The notes beneath the pieces were generated by a model. The model ran no database searches. It saw nothing but the letters and a program-made list of their open reading frames with translations, and was not told the origin of the DNA. Positions 23,670 through 32,016 of a stretch of 49,056 nt of DNA are shown piece after piece (position 1 is the first letter of the stretch; each line of letters begins with the position of its first letter). The DNA is from JBIOWF01 sp044868295. GTDB taxonomy: Bacteria; Actinomycetota; Actinomycetes; Streptosporangiales; Streptosporangiaceae. The position numbers and the translations under genes were made by a program. The stretch is from positions 1 through 49,056 of the forward strand of contig JBIOWF010000335.1 in NCBI GenBank assembly GCA_044868295.1, in the 5' to 3' direction.

Positions 23670-24593
23670 TCAGGCGGCTTCTGGTTCGGGGGCGGGCGGT
23701 GCGACCGGCTTTTGCCGTTCGGTGGAGACGACCAGGGCGACGCCGAGGACGATGACGACGCCCGCCGCGAGCATGCCCGCCGTGACCTGCTCGCCCAGGA
23801 TGACCACGCCGAGCAGCACGGCCACCACCGGGTTGACGTACGCGTAGGTCGCCACCAGGGAGATGGGCGCGTTGCCGAGCAGCCACACGTACGACGTGAA
23901 GCCGACGAGGGATCCGATGAGGATCAGGTAGGCGAGGGCGGCCCACGACCGCCACGTCACCGCTCCGAAGTCGAGGTGCTCGCCGATCGACGCGCCGACG
24001 ATCAGCAGGCCCGCGCCTCCGACGACCATCTCGACCGTGCTGGCCGCGAACGGATCCTTCGGCATGGGGATGCGCGCCGCGAGAAACGACCCGACCGACC
24101 ACGACAGCGACGCCAGCAGGATGATGGCGACCCCGACGCCGCCGGACGACGTCCCGCCGCTCAGTGAGATGCCGGCGACCCCGGCGAAGCCGATCAGCAC
24201 GCCGGTCAGTGTCAGCACGTGCGGCCGGTCGCGAAAGGCCGTCCGCATGACGACCAGCCACAGCGGAACCGACGCGACCAGGAGCGCGGCCAGGCCGGAG
24301 GAGATGTGCTGCTCGGCCACGGCGACCATGCCGTTTCCTCCGGTGAGCAGGAGCAGCCCCACCAGCGCGGCGCCGCCGAACTCCCGCTTCGTCATCCGGA
24401 ACGGCTTCAGCCCCTTGCGGGCGACCAGCACGGCGCCGAGGATCAGCGGGGCGACAAGGAACCGGAGGCCGCCACCGAGCATGGGCGGCATGCTCTCGAT
24501 GACGATCCTGATACCAAGGTAGGTCGACCCCCACACCAGGTAGACGGCCGCGAGTGCTGCCCAGATCCGGATGTCACGAGTGTTCTGCCTCAT
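23670..24593 (-). CDS. EamA-family (DMT) transporter
   Basis: A 307-residue protein with ten predicted helices in two EamA repeats. The first begins IWAALAAVYLVWGSTYLGIR. The second runs from VAIILLASLSWSVGSFLAAR to VNPVVAVLLGVVILGEQVTAG. Length and the (WGS/E)-type signature match drug/metabolite exporters (RhaT/YedA-like). The substrate is unknown. ATG 24593 gives the normal family length; longer in-frame starts add a non-homologous tail. The ribosome site before it is weak, so the transcript may be leaderless. Confidence 0.85.
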   Translation of the reverse strand: MRQNTRDIRIWAALAAVYLVWGSTYLGIRIVIESMPPMLGGGLRFLVAPLILGAVLVARKGLKPFRMTKREFGGAALVGLLLLTGGNGMVAVAEQHISSGLAALLVASVPLWLVVMRTAFRDRPHVLTLTGVLIGFAGVAGISLSGGTSSGGVGVAIILLASLSWSVGSFLAARIPMPKDPFAASTVEMVVGGAGLLIVGASIGEHLDFGAVTWRSWAALAYLILIGSLVGFTSYVWLLGNAPISLVATYAYVNPVVAVLLGVVILGEQVTAGMLAAGVVIVLGVALVVSTERQKPVAPPAPEPEAA

Positions 24594-24790
24594 GACACAT
24601 GACAATAGTGCCCATGTGCGACAAAGTCCTCGCGGGTTCCGGACACGGTAGTACTCCGCCTCATGGCGCATGATCAGGGACGCTGACTCCGACATGTCCT
24701 CGCGGGTCCTCGGAGGCCCCGCGACACAGCCCGGAGGTGTCCTTTGGACCCTCGCCACGGCGAAGATCCAAAGGACTCGAACCAGGTCCC

Positions 24791-26245
24791 CTACCGGTTG
24801 AGCTTCTCCACGATCAGCCGGTAGAGCTGGCGGGGGCGACCCGGCTGGGGGGTGCGGTTCGGGGGGAGCGGCCACGCGAGTCCCTCGTCAACCAGCGTGC
24901 GCAGCAACCTCCGAGCCGTCCGGGGAGTGACCCCCAGCATCTTCCCGGCCCCTTCCGCGTCAACGACCGTGTCGCCGCCGTCCATCTTGGCGGCCAGCCG
25001 CGACAGCACCTCGATCCCCTTCGGCTTGGCCGGGCCGTTCGCCTGCGGAGGCATGCGGGGCGACGGCACCAGCGCCCGGCCCTCCCTGTCCACCGCGAAG
25101 CCCTGGGTCTGCTTGCCGGCCTGGGTGCGCGCCAGCGCGCCCCGTGCGTGGCTCTCCGCGTCGTGGGTGGTCCGGCCCATGCCCACACCCACCTCGACGG
25201 CCAGGCCGAGCTCGTCGCGGATTCTGGCGGCGAACGGCAGCACCCGGAACCCGTCGGTCGCGGCCGCGATGGAGCCCCTCGCGGCGACCACCAGATAGCT
25301 GTGGTCGTCGATGGGCCACACGCTGGAGTTGATCCGGTTGGCCTCCTGGACGAGCAGGCGGTAAAGCGAGAGCCGCAGCTCGTCCCGCCAGTAGCGGGGC
25401 GCGGCCCGCCGTACCGGCTCACGCAGTGTGGGGACCTCCACCAGGATCACGGTGAGCTGCGACTCCTCCAGTCGATGGTGCGCACCGAGCAGCGCGGCGG
25501 TGTGCAGCGCCGACCGGACCGCCGCCGAGGTGGGCCGGATGCGGACCACGGGCACCCCCACGGCGCCCAGCCGGTCGGCGACGCCCGGAATGCACGTCAG
25601 CGCGCCCGTCGTGGCCTCCTGCCGGACGAGGCGCTCGTGAAACGCGGCAATAGTGCCTGTTGCTCCTGGCTCGTCGCGGCTGTGCACCTCGCCGGCGGGC
25701 AGACCGAGGTCGGAGTAGGCCTCGTCCACCTCCGCGCGGCTGAGCACGTCGACGCTGACCCGCCCGGGGTCGATCCGCTCGTCGAGCGCCGCACGGGCGA
25801 TCGCGGCGGTCAGTGCGGCGCCGCCTAACTGCACATGTGTCGCCGGCATCGTCAGCACCCCGGCCCTGCGAGCGAGCTCGTAGGGCACCGGGCTGGCGAA
25901 GAGGCAGGCGTCCACGCCCGGGCCGAGCCGGGTCACCTTGTCAGGTGCCTCCTGTTCGTCCCGGTAGGCGGCCGCCACCAGGCGGCACGGAACCGGCGCC
26001 GCCGCATGACCCATGAGCATCACTCGCTCGACGAGGTCATGCGGCCCCACCACCCCGATGGTGAGATCCGGCGTCACCGTGCCCAGGCGCGACCCGCGCG
26101 GAGTGTCTTCCGTGCGCTCGACCAATGTTCGTCCCATCCACGTGACCGTTTCCTCGGGCCGAGTCGGCTTCGCCCGGGCACGCTTGCGGTACGGCTTTCG
26201 CCGACCGCCGTTGCCCGGCTTCCGCTCCCTCGCCCAAGCTGTCAT
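24791..26245 (-). CDS. Large putative transcriptional regulator with C-terminal winged helix
   Basis: A 484-residue protein. The first 36 residues are strongly basic. Residues about 55-230 resemble a periplasmic-binding or response domain (TPDLTIGVVGPHDLVERVML). Residues about 250-400 contain a degenerate GGDEF/nucleotide-cyclase-like stretch (YRLLVQEANRINSSVWPIDD, GLAVEVGVGMGRTTHDAESH). The last 70 residues read as a winged helix (GKMLGVTPRTARRLLRTLVDEGLA) with PGRPRQLYRL. Related proteins are recalled as regulators in actinomycetes, but ligand and targets are unknown. A start at residue 37 is also possible. Confidence 0.6.
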   Translation of the reverse strand: MTAWARERKPGNGGRRKPYRKRARAKPTRPEETVTWMGRTLVERTEDTPRGSRLGTVTPDLTIGVVGPHDLVERVMLMGHAAAPVPCRLVAAAYRDEQEAPDKVTRLGPGVDACLFASPVPYELARRAGVLTMPATHVQLGGAALTAAIARAALDERIDPGRVSVDVLSRAEVDEAYSDLGLPAGEVHSRDEPGATGTIAAFHERLVRQEATTGALTCIPGVADRLGAVGVPVVRIRPTSAAVRSALHTAALLGAHHRLEESQLTVILVEVPTLREPVRRAAPRYWRDELRLSLYRLLVQEANRINSSVWPIDDHSYLVVAARGSIAAATDGFRVLPFAARIRDELGLAVEVGVGMGRTTHDAESHARGALARTQAGKQTQGFAVDREGRALVPSPRMPPQANGPAKPKGIEVLSRLAAKMDGGDTVVDAEGAGKMLGVTPRTARRLLRTLVDEGLAWPLPPNRTPQPGRPRQLYRLIVEKLNR

Positions 26246-26384
26246 TACTTCTCTTTGGAACGATCGCTTGCGGAAGCCGTAATGTCACGCCCGGATTTGC
26301 CGGAATAGCGCGCGAAGCTGGTGCCCCCTTTGTTGTGATGTTGGAGTTATTGCTGGTCAGTGGCTATGAAAAGGGGTTCCGGAC

Positions 26385-27662
26385 TCACGATTCGTTTGAA
26401 GGGGAAATCTGGCGTACCACATCTGCGCCGAGGGCCTGCATACGCTGCGCGAGATGTGCGTGGCCGCGATCGATGAGGTATCCGGAGTCGATCGTCGTCT
26501 CGCCTTCCGCGCCGAGCCCCGCGAGCACGAGTGCGATCCCGGAGCGCAGGTCGTGGGCGGTGACCTCGGTGCCGCGCAGCGGCGTGGGGCCGTGAACGAC
26601 CGCGCGGCTCTCGTTGACCTCGATTCGGGCGCCCATTTTGTTCAGCTCCCCGGCGAGCGCGAAGCGGCCGTCGAAGATCCGCTCGTGGATGTAGCTGGAC
26701 CCGTCGGCGAGGCACGCCACGGTCATCAGCGGCGACTGCAGGTCGGTCGCGAACCCGGGGTAGGTGTCGGTGATGACGTTGATCGGGCGCAGCGGCCGGT
26801 CGCGCCGCACGTTGAGCACCGCGCCGTCCGTGGCGAACTCCACCCCCATCTGCTCCAGCTTCCAGCGGACCACGCCGAGGTGTTCCAGGGAGGCGCCGAC
26901 CAGGTTGACCTCGCCGCCGCTGATCGCCGCCGCCATCATGAACACGCCCGCGTCCAGCCGGTCCGGCATCACGGTGTGCTCGACGGCGGTCAGCTCGCCG
27001 ACGCCTTCGACCGTGATGAACCCGGTGCCGCCGCCGTGGATGCGGGCGCCCATCCTGGCCAGCATGCCGATGACGTCGAGCACCTCCGGCTCCAGCGCCG
27101 CGTTCTCGATCACGGTGGTGCCGCCCGCGAGCGCCGCCGCCATGATGAGGTTCTCGGTGCCCGTGTGCGAGGGCGTGTCGAGATAGAGGGGAGCGCCGGT
27201 GAGCCCCGCCGCCTTGATGTGGATGACGCTCTCTTCCTCGGTGACGAGAGCGCCCAGCCGCTTGTAGCCGTTGTAGTGGAAGTCCAGGTTCCGGCTGCCC
27301 AGATTGCAGCCGCCGACGCCCTCGATGACGGCCTCGCCCAGCCGGTGCAGCAGGGCCGGGACGAACAGCACGGAACCGCGGAACCGCCGCGCGATCTCGG
27401 CCGGGAGCACCGGGCTGGTCAGCCGGGACGCGTCGATGACCAGGGTCCGCTCGGTCTCGTGGAACTGCACCTTGGCCCCGATGGCCTCGGCGAGCTCGAC
27501 CGCTCTGCGCACATCTTCGATCACGGGTACGTTGCGCAGCACCGTGCGGCCATCGGCCGCGAGCAGCGCCGCCCCGATCATGGGCAGTACGGCGTTCTTC
27601 GCGCCCTGGATGAAGGCGGTTCCACGCAGTACGTTGCCACCGCGCACGCGGTAACGAACCAT
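26385..27662 (-). CDS. murA: UDP-N-acetylglucosamine 1-carboxyvinyltransferase (MurA-type)
   Basis: A 425-residue EPSP-synthase-fold enzyme. Catalytic positions are visible: K22-N23 in GAKNAVLP, Cys119 in VGGCNLGSRNLDFH, TDTYPGFATDLQSPLM and DLRSGIALVLAGL. MurA transfers enolpyruvate from PEP to UDP-GlcNAc, the first step of peptidoglycan synthesis. The loop reads GSRNLDFH where housekeeping MurA usually has R-P-V-D/E-x-H, so it may be a divergent paralogue. No other murein genes are near. ATG 27662 has TTAGGAG before it; longer starts add non-homologous sequence. Confidence 0.88.
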   Translation of the reverse strand: MVRYRVRGGNVLRGTAFIQGAKNAVLPMIGAALLAADGRTVLRNVPVIEDVRRAVELAEAIGAKVQFHETERTLVIDASRLTSPVLPAEIARRFRGSVLFVPALLHRLGEAVIEGVGGCNLGSRNLDFHYNGYKRLGALVTEEESVIHIKAAGLTGAPLYLDTPSHTGTENLIMAAALAGGTTVIENAALEPEVLDVIGMLARMGARIHGGGTGFITVEGVGELTAVEHTVMPDRLDAGVFMMAAAISGGEVNLVGASLEHLGVVRWKLEQMGVEFATDGAVLNVRRDRPLRPINVITDTYPGFATDLQSPLMTVACLADGSSYIHERIFDGRFALAGELNKMGARIEVNESRAVVHGPTPLRGTEVTAHDLRSGIALVLAGLGAEGETTIDSGYLIDRGHAHLAQRMQALGADVVRQISPSNES

Positions 27663-27829
27663 GAATGAGACTCCTAAACGGGGAAGGGTTTCGCATAAGG
27701 CGGCAGCCGGGTTATCGGGCTCAGAGTAGCCGCTATCCGGGGCGTTTCGAGGGGGAACGACCTGTGCAAGATTTGCACGGTCAGGCACCGCCGAGACCGC
27801 GCCGGTCAGGGCTGTTTCACGCCCCTCCC

Positions 27830-27990
27830 GGACGCCGTGGAAGGCATGCCGGTCAGGGCCGTGCGCCGGCCCGGACGCCGTGGAAGGCACGCCGGGTGAG
27901 GTGCCGGGACGTCCGGACAGGCGGGAGGCGAATGCGCCGGTCGGGTGCTGTGGGCGCGCCCGGTCAGGCGTGGAAGGTGCGCCCGGTCAG
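27830..27990. repeat. Degenerate repeats of the purC 3' end
   Basis: GGACGCCGTGGAAGGCA.GCC occurs at 27830 and 27873 (43-bp period). Related blocks GTCAGGCGTGGAAGGTGCGCC and CCGGTCAGGCG lie at the true 3' end of purC (27963-27992). The copies carry the inverse of the last codons (GRTFHA) in degraded form. The 301-bp gap 27663-27963 holds no gene that I can support. Confidence 0.6.
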
Positions 27991-28812
27991 GCGTTCGTAC
28001 GCTTCGACGTAGCGCTGCCGGGTGCGTTCGACGATCTCGGCGGGCAGCGGCGGCGGGGCCTCGCCGGACGCCCGGTCCCATCCGGACTCCGGCGAGGTCA
28101 GCCAGTCCCTGACGAACTGCTTGTCGAACGAGGTCTGAGAGCGGCCGGGCTGCCACTCGTCCAATGGCCAGAAACGCGACGAGTCGGGCGTCAGCACCTC
28201 GTCGCCCAGGGTCAGCACCCCGTCCGCGTCCCAGCCCAGCTCGATCTTGGTGTCGGCCAGGATGATGCCCCGCTGGAGGGCGATCTCCGCACCCCGCTCG
28301 TACACGTCCACCGTGATCTTCTTGAGCCGCTCGGCGACGTCCACGCCGACCTCGTCGACGACCTGCTCGAATGTCATCGGCTCGTCGTGCCGGCCCATCG
28401 GCGCCTTCGTCGAGGGAGTGAAGATCGCCTCAGGTAGCCGTGAGCCGTCCTCCAGGCCGGGCGGGAGCCGTACCCCGGAGACCACGCCTTCGCGCCGGTA
28501 GTCGACAAGGCCGGACCCGGTCAGGTAGCCCCGTGCCACACACTCCACCGGCACCATCTGGAGCCTGCGGCAGAGCACCGCACGGTCGGCGAACTCCTTC
28601 GGCACCTCTGTCGAGACCACGTGGTTGGGGATGACGTCGGCCAGCTGCTCGAACCACCACAGCGACAGCTGGGTGAGGATCGCGCCCTTGTCGGGGATGC
28701 CGGGTTCGAGGGCGTAGTCGAAGGCGGAGATCCGGTCCGAGGCCACCATCAGCAGCAGCCCGTCCTCGGTCTCGTACAGGTCGCGGACCTTGCCGGAGTG
28801 GAGGTGCTTCAC
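27964..28812 (-). CDS. purC: Phosphoribosylaminoimidazole-succinocarboxamide synthase
   Basis: A 282-residue SAICAR synthetase. The N-terminal HSGKVRDLYETEDGLLLMVA is followed by DRISAFDY, VVSTEVPKEF, VECVARGYLTGSG, DTKIELGW and LTPDSSRFWPLDEW. It joins CAIR and aspartate with ATP in purine synthesis. Its GTG start overlaps the purD stop (GTGA, 28809-28812), so the two genes form a coupled purD-purC operon. Confidence 0.96.
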   Translation of the reverse strand: MKHLHSGKVRDLYETEDGLLLMVASDRISAFDYALEPGIPDKGAILTQLSLWWFEQLADVIPNHVVSTEVPKEFADRAVLCRRLQMVPVECVARGYLTGSGLVDYRREGVVSGVRLPPGLEDGSRLPEAIFTPSTKAPMGRHDEPMTFEQVVDEVGVDVAERLKKITVDVYERGAEIALQRGIILADTKIELGWDADGVLTLGDEVLTPDSSRFWPLDEWQPGRSQTSFDKQFVRDWLTSPESGWDRASGEAPPPLPAEIVERTRQRYVEAYERLTGRTFHA

Positions 28813-30065
28813 TGTGCCGAGTCTATTCGTGGCTCGGAGGCGCGCAGCGCGATGTCGGAGCGGTGGTGCGAGCCGCGCAGCGTGATCTTTTCGAGCGCCT
28901 CATAGGCCTTCGCGCGGGCGGCGGCGAGGGTGCCCCCCGTGCCGACGACGTTGAGCACCCGGCCGCCCGCCGACACCACCCGGCCGGAATCCGCGGCGGT
29001 GCCGGCGTGCAGCACGTAGGCGTCCGCCACGTCGACCGGGAGCCCCTCGATGACGTCGCCCTTCACGGGATCCGCCGGGTAGTTCTCCGCCGCCAGCACC
29101 ACGGTGACCGCCGCGCCGTCGCACCACCGGAGCGGCTCGTGGCTCGACAAGGCGCCGGTGGCGCAGGCGAGCAGCAGGCCCCCGAGCGGCGTCTCCAGCC
29201 GGTCGAGCACCACCTGGGTCTCCGGGTCGCCGAACCGCGCGTTGAACTCGATCACTCTCGGGCCCTTCCCGGTGAGGGCCAGCCCGGCGTAGAGCACACC
29301 GGTGTACGGCATGCCGCGCTCGGCCAGCTCGCCCACGGTCGGCAGCACCACCTCGGACATGACCTGCTCCGTGAGACCGTCCGGCGCCCACGGCAGCGGC
29401 GTGTACGCGCCCATGCCGCCGGTGTTGGGCCCCTCGTCGCCGTCGTACGCCCGTTTGAAGTCCTGCGCGGGCTGCAATGGGACGGCGGTCTCGCCGTCGC
29501 AGAGGGCGAACAGGGACACTTCGGGGCCGTCGAGGAACTCCTCGATGACGACCCGCTCGCAGGCTTCGGCGTGCTCCAGGGCCGCGCTGCGATCGCTCGT
29601 CACGACGACGCCCTTGCCCGCGGCGAGCCCGTCGTCCTTGACCACGTACGGAGGGCCGAACTCGTCCAGCGCGGCGGCGGCCTCCGGGGCGGTGGCGCAG
29701 GTGAAGGCGCGGGCGGTGGGTACGCCGGCGGCCACCATGACGTCCTTGGCGAACGTCTTGGATCCCTCGATGCGTGCGGCCTCCGCCGACGGACCGAAGC
29801 AGGCGATGCCCTCGGCCCGGACGGCGTCGGCCACGCCTGCCACCAGCGGAGCCTCCGGCCCGATGACCACCAGGTCGGCGCCGAGCCGTACGGCCAGAGC
29901 CGTGACCGCCGCGCCATCGGTGGGCACCACCTGGTGAAGGGCCGCGACTTCGGCGATCCCGGCGTTGCCGGGAGCGCAGTGAAGCTCCGATACGGACGGG
30001 TCGAGCTGCAGGCCGCGGCACAGGGCGTGCTCGCGGCCCCCGGATCCAATGACGAGAACGCGCAC
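28809..30065 (-). CDS. purD: Phosphoribosylamine-glycine ligase
   Basis: A 418-residue ATP-grasp ligase. RVLVIGSGGREHALCRGL, ELHCAPGNAGIAEVA, VVIGPEAPLVAGVADA, FGPSAEAARIEGSKTFAKD, YVVKDDGLAAGKGVVV and GPNTGGMGAYTPLP are all present, with IEFNARFGDPETQ near the end. It ligates glycine to phosphoribosylamine, the second step of purine synthesis. It is the first gene of the purD-purC pair. The start is the ATG that gives the canonical MRVLVIGSGGREH beginning. Confidence 0.96.
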   Translation of the reverse strand: MRVLVIGSGGREHALCRGLQLDPSVSELHCAPGNAGIAEVAALHQVVPTDGAAVTALAVRLGADLVVIGPEAPLVAGVADAVRAEGIACFGPSAEAARIEGSKTFAKDVMVAAGVPTARAFTCATAPEAAAALDEFGPPYVVKDDGLAAGKGVVVTSDRSAALEHAEACERVVIEEFLDGPEVSLFALCDGETAVPLQPAQDFKRAYDGDEGPNTGGMGAYTPLPWAPDGLTEQVMSEVVLPTVGELAERGMPYTGVLYAGLALTGKGPRVIEFNARFGDPETQVVLDRLETPLGGLLLACATGALSSHEPLRWCDGAAVTVVLAAENYPADPVKGDVIEGLPVDVADAYVLHAGTAADSGRVVSAGGRVLNVVGTGGTLAAARAKAYEALEKITLRGSHHRSDIALRASEPRIDSAQ

Positions 30066-30668
30066 GTGCCGAGTTTATTTGCCACGCCGAGCGCGACGGC
30101 CTGAGCCGTGTCCGGCTGACTGCTCACGCGACCCAGGCATGACACCGAGCGCGACGGCCGGAGCCGCGTCCGCCTGCCTGGCCGTGGCCCAATGCATCCG
30201 AGGGGAGCATGGACGGTCCCGGCCGTGTCCGCCTGGCCTGCACACGTTGCTCGGGCACGCCATGCCATGCCGGGCATTGACGGTACGGGCCGGGGCGCGG
30301 CCCGGGCATGCCACGCTTGTCACGATCCACGGTGGAGCTCTGCGGTGAACATGTCGTGGATACACAGCCGTCGCCAGGATGCGGTGCCCGTTTTTGGCAG
30401 TTCCTGCATGATCGCCTGGTGGCGGGCCGGGTACCCTGGAGGCGAGCCGACCAGTGTGATAGGTTTGGCCAGCTTTGCGGCGTCTCTTGGCGATTGGAGG
30501 TGGTCCGGGATGAATCCTGGTGATCCTGTCAGTACGTGCTCGCGCACGTACGACGTGCGCACTCCCGACCACCTCAAAACTGAGCCCGAGGGGCAAGCTC
30601 ACGCCTGTATTAAGGGGTGACACTACGTCGCGCGTGGAGCGTGTCGACTCGGGCGGGAAGGGACCGCC
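30066..30668. other. 603-bp intergenic region between purD and corA
   Basis: No convincing gene is seen. A degenerate 35-bp block (CCGAGCGCGACGGCC.GAGCCG) recurs at 30087 and 30145, followed by CCATGCC/GGGCATG-rich sequence to 30310. A perfect hairpin, GTACGTGC (30532-30539) with GCACGTAC (30544-30551), precedes corA by about 120 bases. Reverse frames at 30320-30577 are open and have a moderately natural composition, but no family is recognised and no ribosome site is clear. Confidence 0.5.
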
Positions 30669-31784
30669 ATGCGCTCCTCAACGCTCTTTCCCCGCATCAC
30701 CCGACACGGTCGCGTCGTGCCACCGCGCCTGACCTCGGCCGCGCCCGCGAAGGCGAACGGCCAATGCACTCCGCCGAGCAACTCGCTTCTCGAGTTCGGC
30801 GCGTACATCTCCGGTAAGAAGGTCGCCGCCGAGGGCATCACAGAGGCGATCGACCTCGTCCGGGGGCACAACAACGACAGCCCGACACCGGACGCGTTCG
30901 TGTGGGTCGGCCTCTACGAGCCGGAGGCCCCCGAGGTCGAGTGGCTGGCCGAGGTGTTCGGCCTGCACCCGCTCGCCGTCGAAGACGCGATCAAGGCGCA
31001 CCAGCGGCCCAAGGTCGAGCGCTACGGCGACTCGATATTCGTCGTGCTCAAGACCGTGGCCTTCCTCGACCACGAGGTGCTCACCGCCACCAGTGAGATC
31101 ATCGGCACCGGCGAGATCATGGTGTTCGTCGGGCCCGACTTCGTCGTGACCGTACGGCACGGCAGGCACTGCCCGCTGGCCGACGTCCGAGAGAAGCTTG
31201 AGGACAAGCCGAAGCTGCTCAGCCGCGGCCCGACCGGTGTGCTGCACGCGATCGCGGACCACGTCGTGGACAGGTATCTCTACGTCGCCGACCAGATGCA
31301 GGCCGAGCTCGAAGAGGTCGAAGCGGCCGTCTTCGCCGAGGTCAGCTCGCGTGACATCAACCGCATCTACCAGCTCAAGCGGGAGATGCTGGAGCTCAAG
31401 CGGGCGGTCGCGCCGCTGCAGACGCCGTTCAACGCGCTCCCTCAGCGCCGCATGATCCCCTCCGACATGCGGGAGTACTTCCGCGACGTCGGCGACCACC
31501 TGTCCCGCGTGTGCGAGCAGGTGCAGTCGTCGAACGAGCTCTCCGACTCGATCCTCCAGGCCGCCCTGGCCCGCTCCAACGCGCTCGCCAACGAGGACAT
31601 GCGGAAGATCTCCTCGTGGGTGGCGATCGTCTCGGTGCCGACGATGATCGCCGGGATCTACGGGATGAACTTCAAGTACATGCCGGAGCTGGACTCGGTC
31701 TTCGGCTACCCCGCGGCCCTCGGCGTCATGGTCATCGCCTGCACACTCCTCCACCGCGCCTTCCGCCGCAACGGCTGGCTCTGA
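30669..31784 (+). CDS. corA: CorA-family magnesium/cobalt transporter
   Basis: A 371-residue CorA protein. The cytoplasmic funnel contains FVWVGLYEPEAPEVEWLAEV and HPLAVEDAIKAHQRPKVERY, followed by the long stalk helix (DINRIYQLKREMLELKRAVA). Two C-terminal helices flank the signature YGMNF (GMN at residues 332-334). It ends with a short basic tail, as expected. CorA pentamers import Mg2+ or Co2+. GGAAGGGA precedes the ATG. No M-box riboswitch is recognisable upstream. Confidence 0.94.
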   Translation: MRSSTLFPRITRHGRVVPPRLTSAAPAKANGQCTPPSNSLLEFGAYISGKKVAAEGITEAIDLVRGHNNDSPTPDAFVWVGLYEPEAPEVEWLAEVFGLHPLAVEDAIKAHQRPKVERYGDSIFVVLKTVAFLDHEVLTATSEIIGTGEIMVFVGPDFVVTVRHGRHCPLADVREKLEDKPKLLSRGPTGVLHAIADHVVDRYLYVADQMQAELEEVEAAVFAEVSSRDINRIYQLKREMLELKRAVAPLQTPFNALPQRRMIPSDMREYFRDVGDHLSRVCEQVQSSNELSDSILQAALARSNALANEDMRKISSWVAIVSVPTMIAGIYGMNFKYMPELDSVFGYPAALGVMVIACTLLHRAFRRNGWL

Positions 31785-31975
31785 CAAGCACGAGGTTTTC
31801 TCCCCTCCGCCAACATCGATCCCGCATCCACGCCAGCCGCCGCAACTGGCCGTGGCGAAGCGGCGCCGTTCGTCGGGCCGAGTCGAGTCGGACTTCCGAT
31901 GTAGCTGACGTGACCGCCGCTGGCGAGGGAAGGAGTGTCCAAGTCGCGCGTGCCGGGGCCGCCAAGAGAGATCAC

Positions 31976-32007
31976 ATGACAGGTAACATACGTTCGACGT
32001 ATGTTAC
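31976..32007 (+). promoter_or_regulatory. Promoter with a perfect palindromic operator before the AAA ATPase
   Basis: ATGACA (31976-31981) and TATGTT (32000-32005) form a plausible -35/-10 pair with 18-bp spacing. Within it lies the palindrome GTAACATACG-ttcga-CGTATGTTAC (31983-32007), ten perfect pairs. A partial third half-site (TTCGAGGTATGTTT) overlaps the start codon. The ATG lies 10 bases after the palindrome, so the transcript is probably leaderless and repressible. Confidence 0.7.
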
Positions 32008-32016
32008 ATTCGAGGT

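Noticed and set aside
30320..30577. Reverse open frame upstream of corA
   Set aside because: Composition is fairly natural, but no ribosome site, no family and two competing frames; kept only as a note on the intergenic region.
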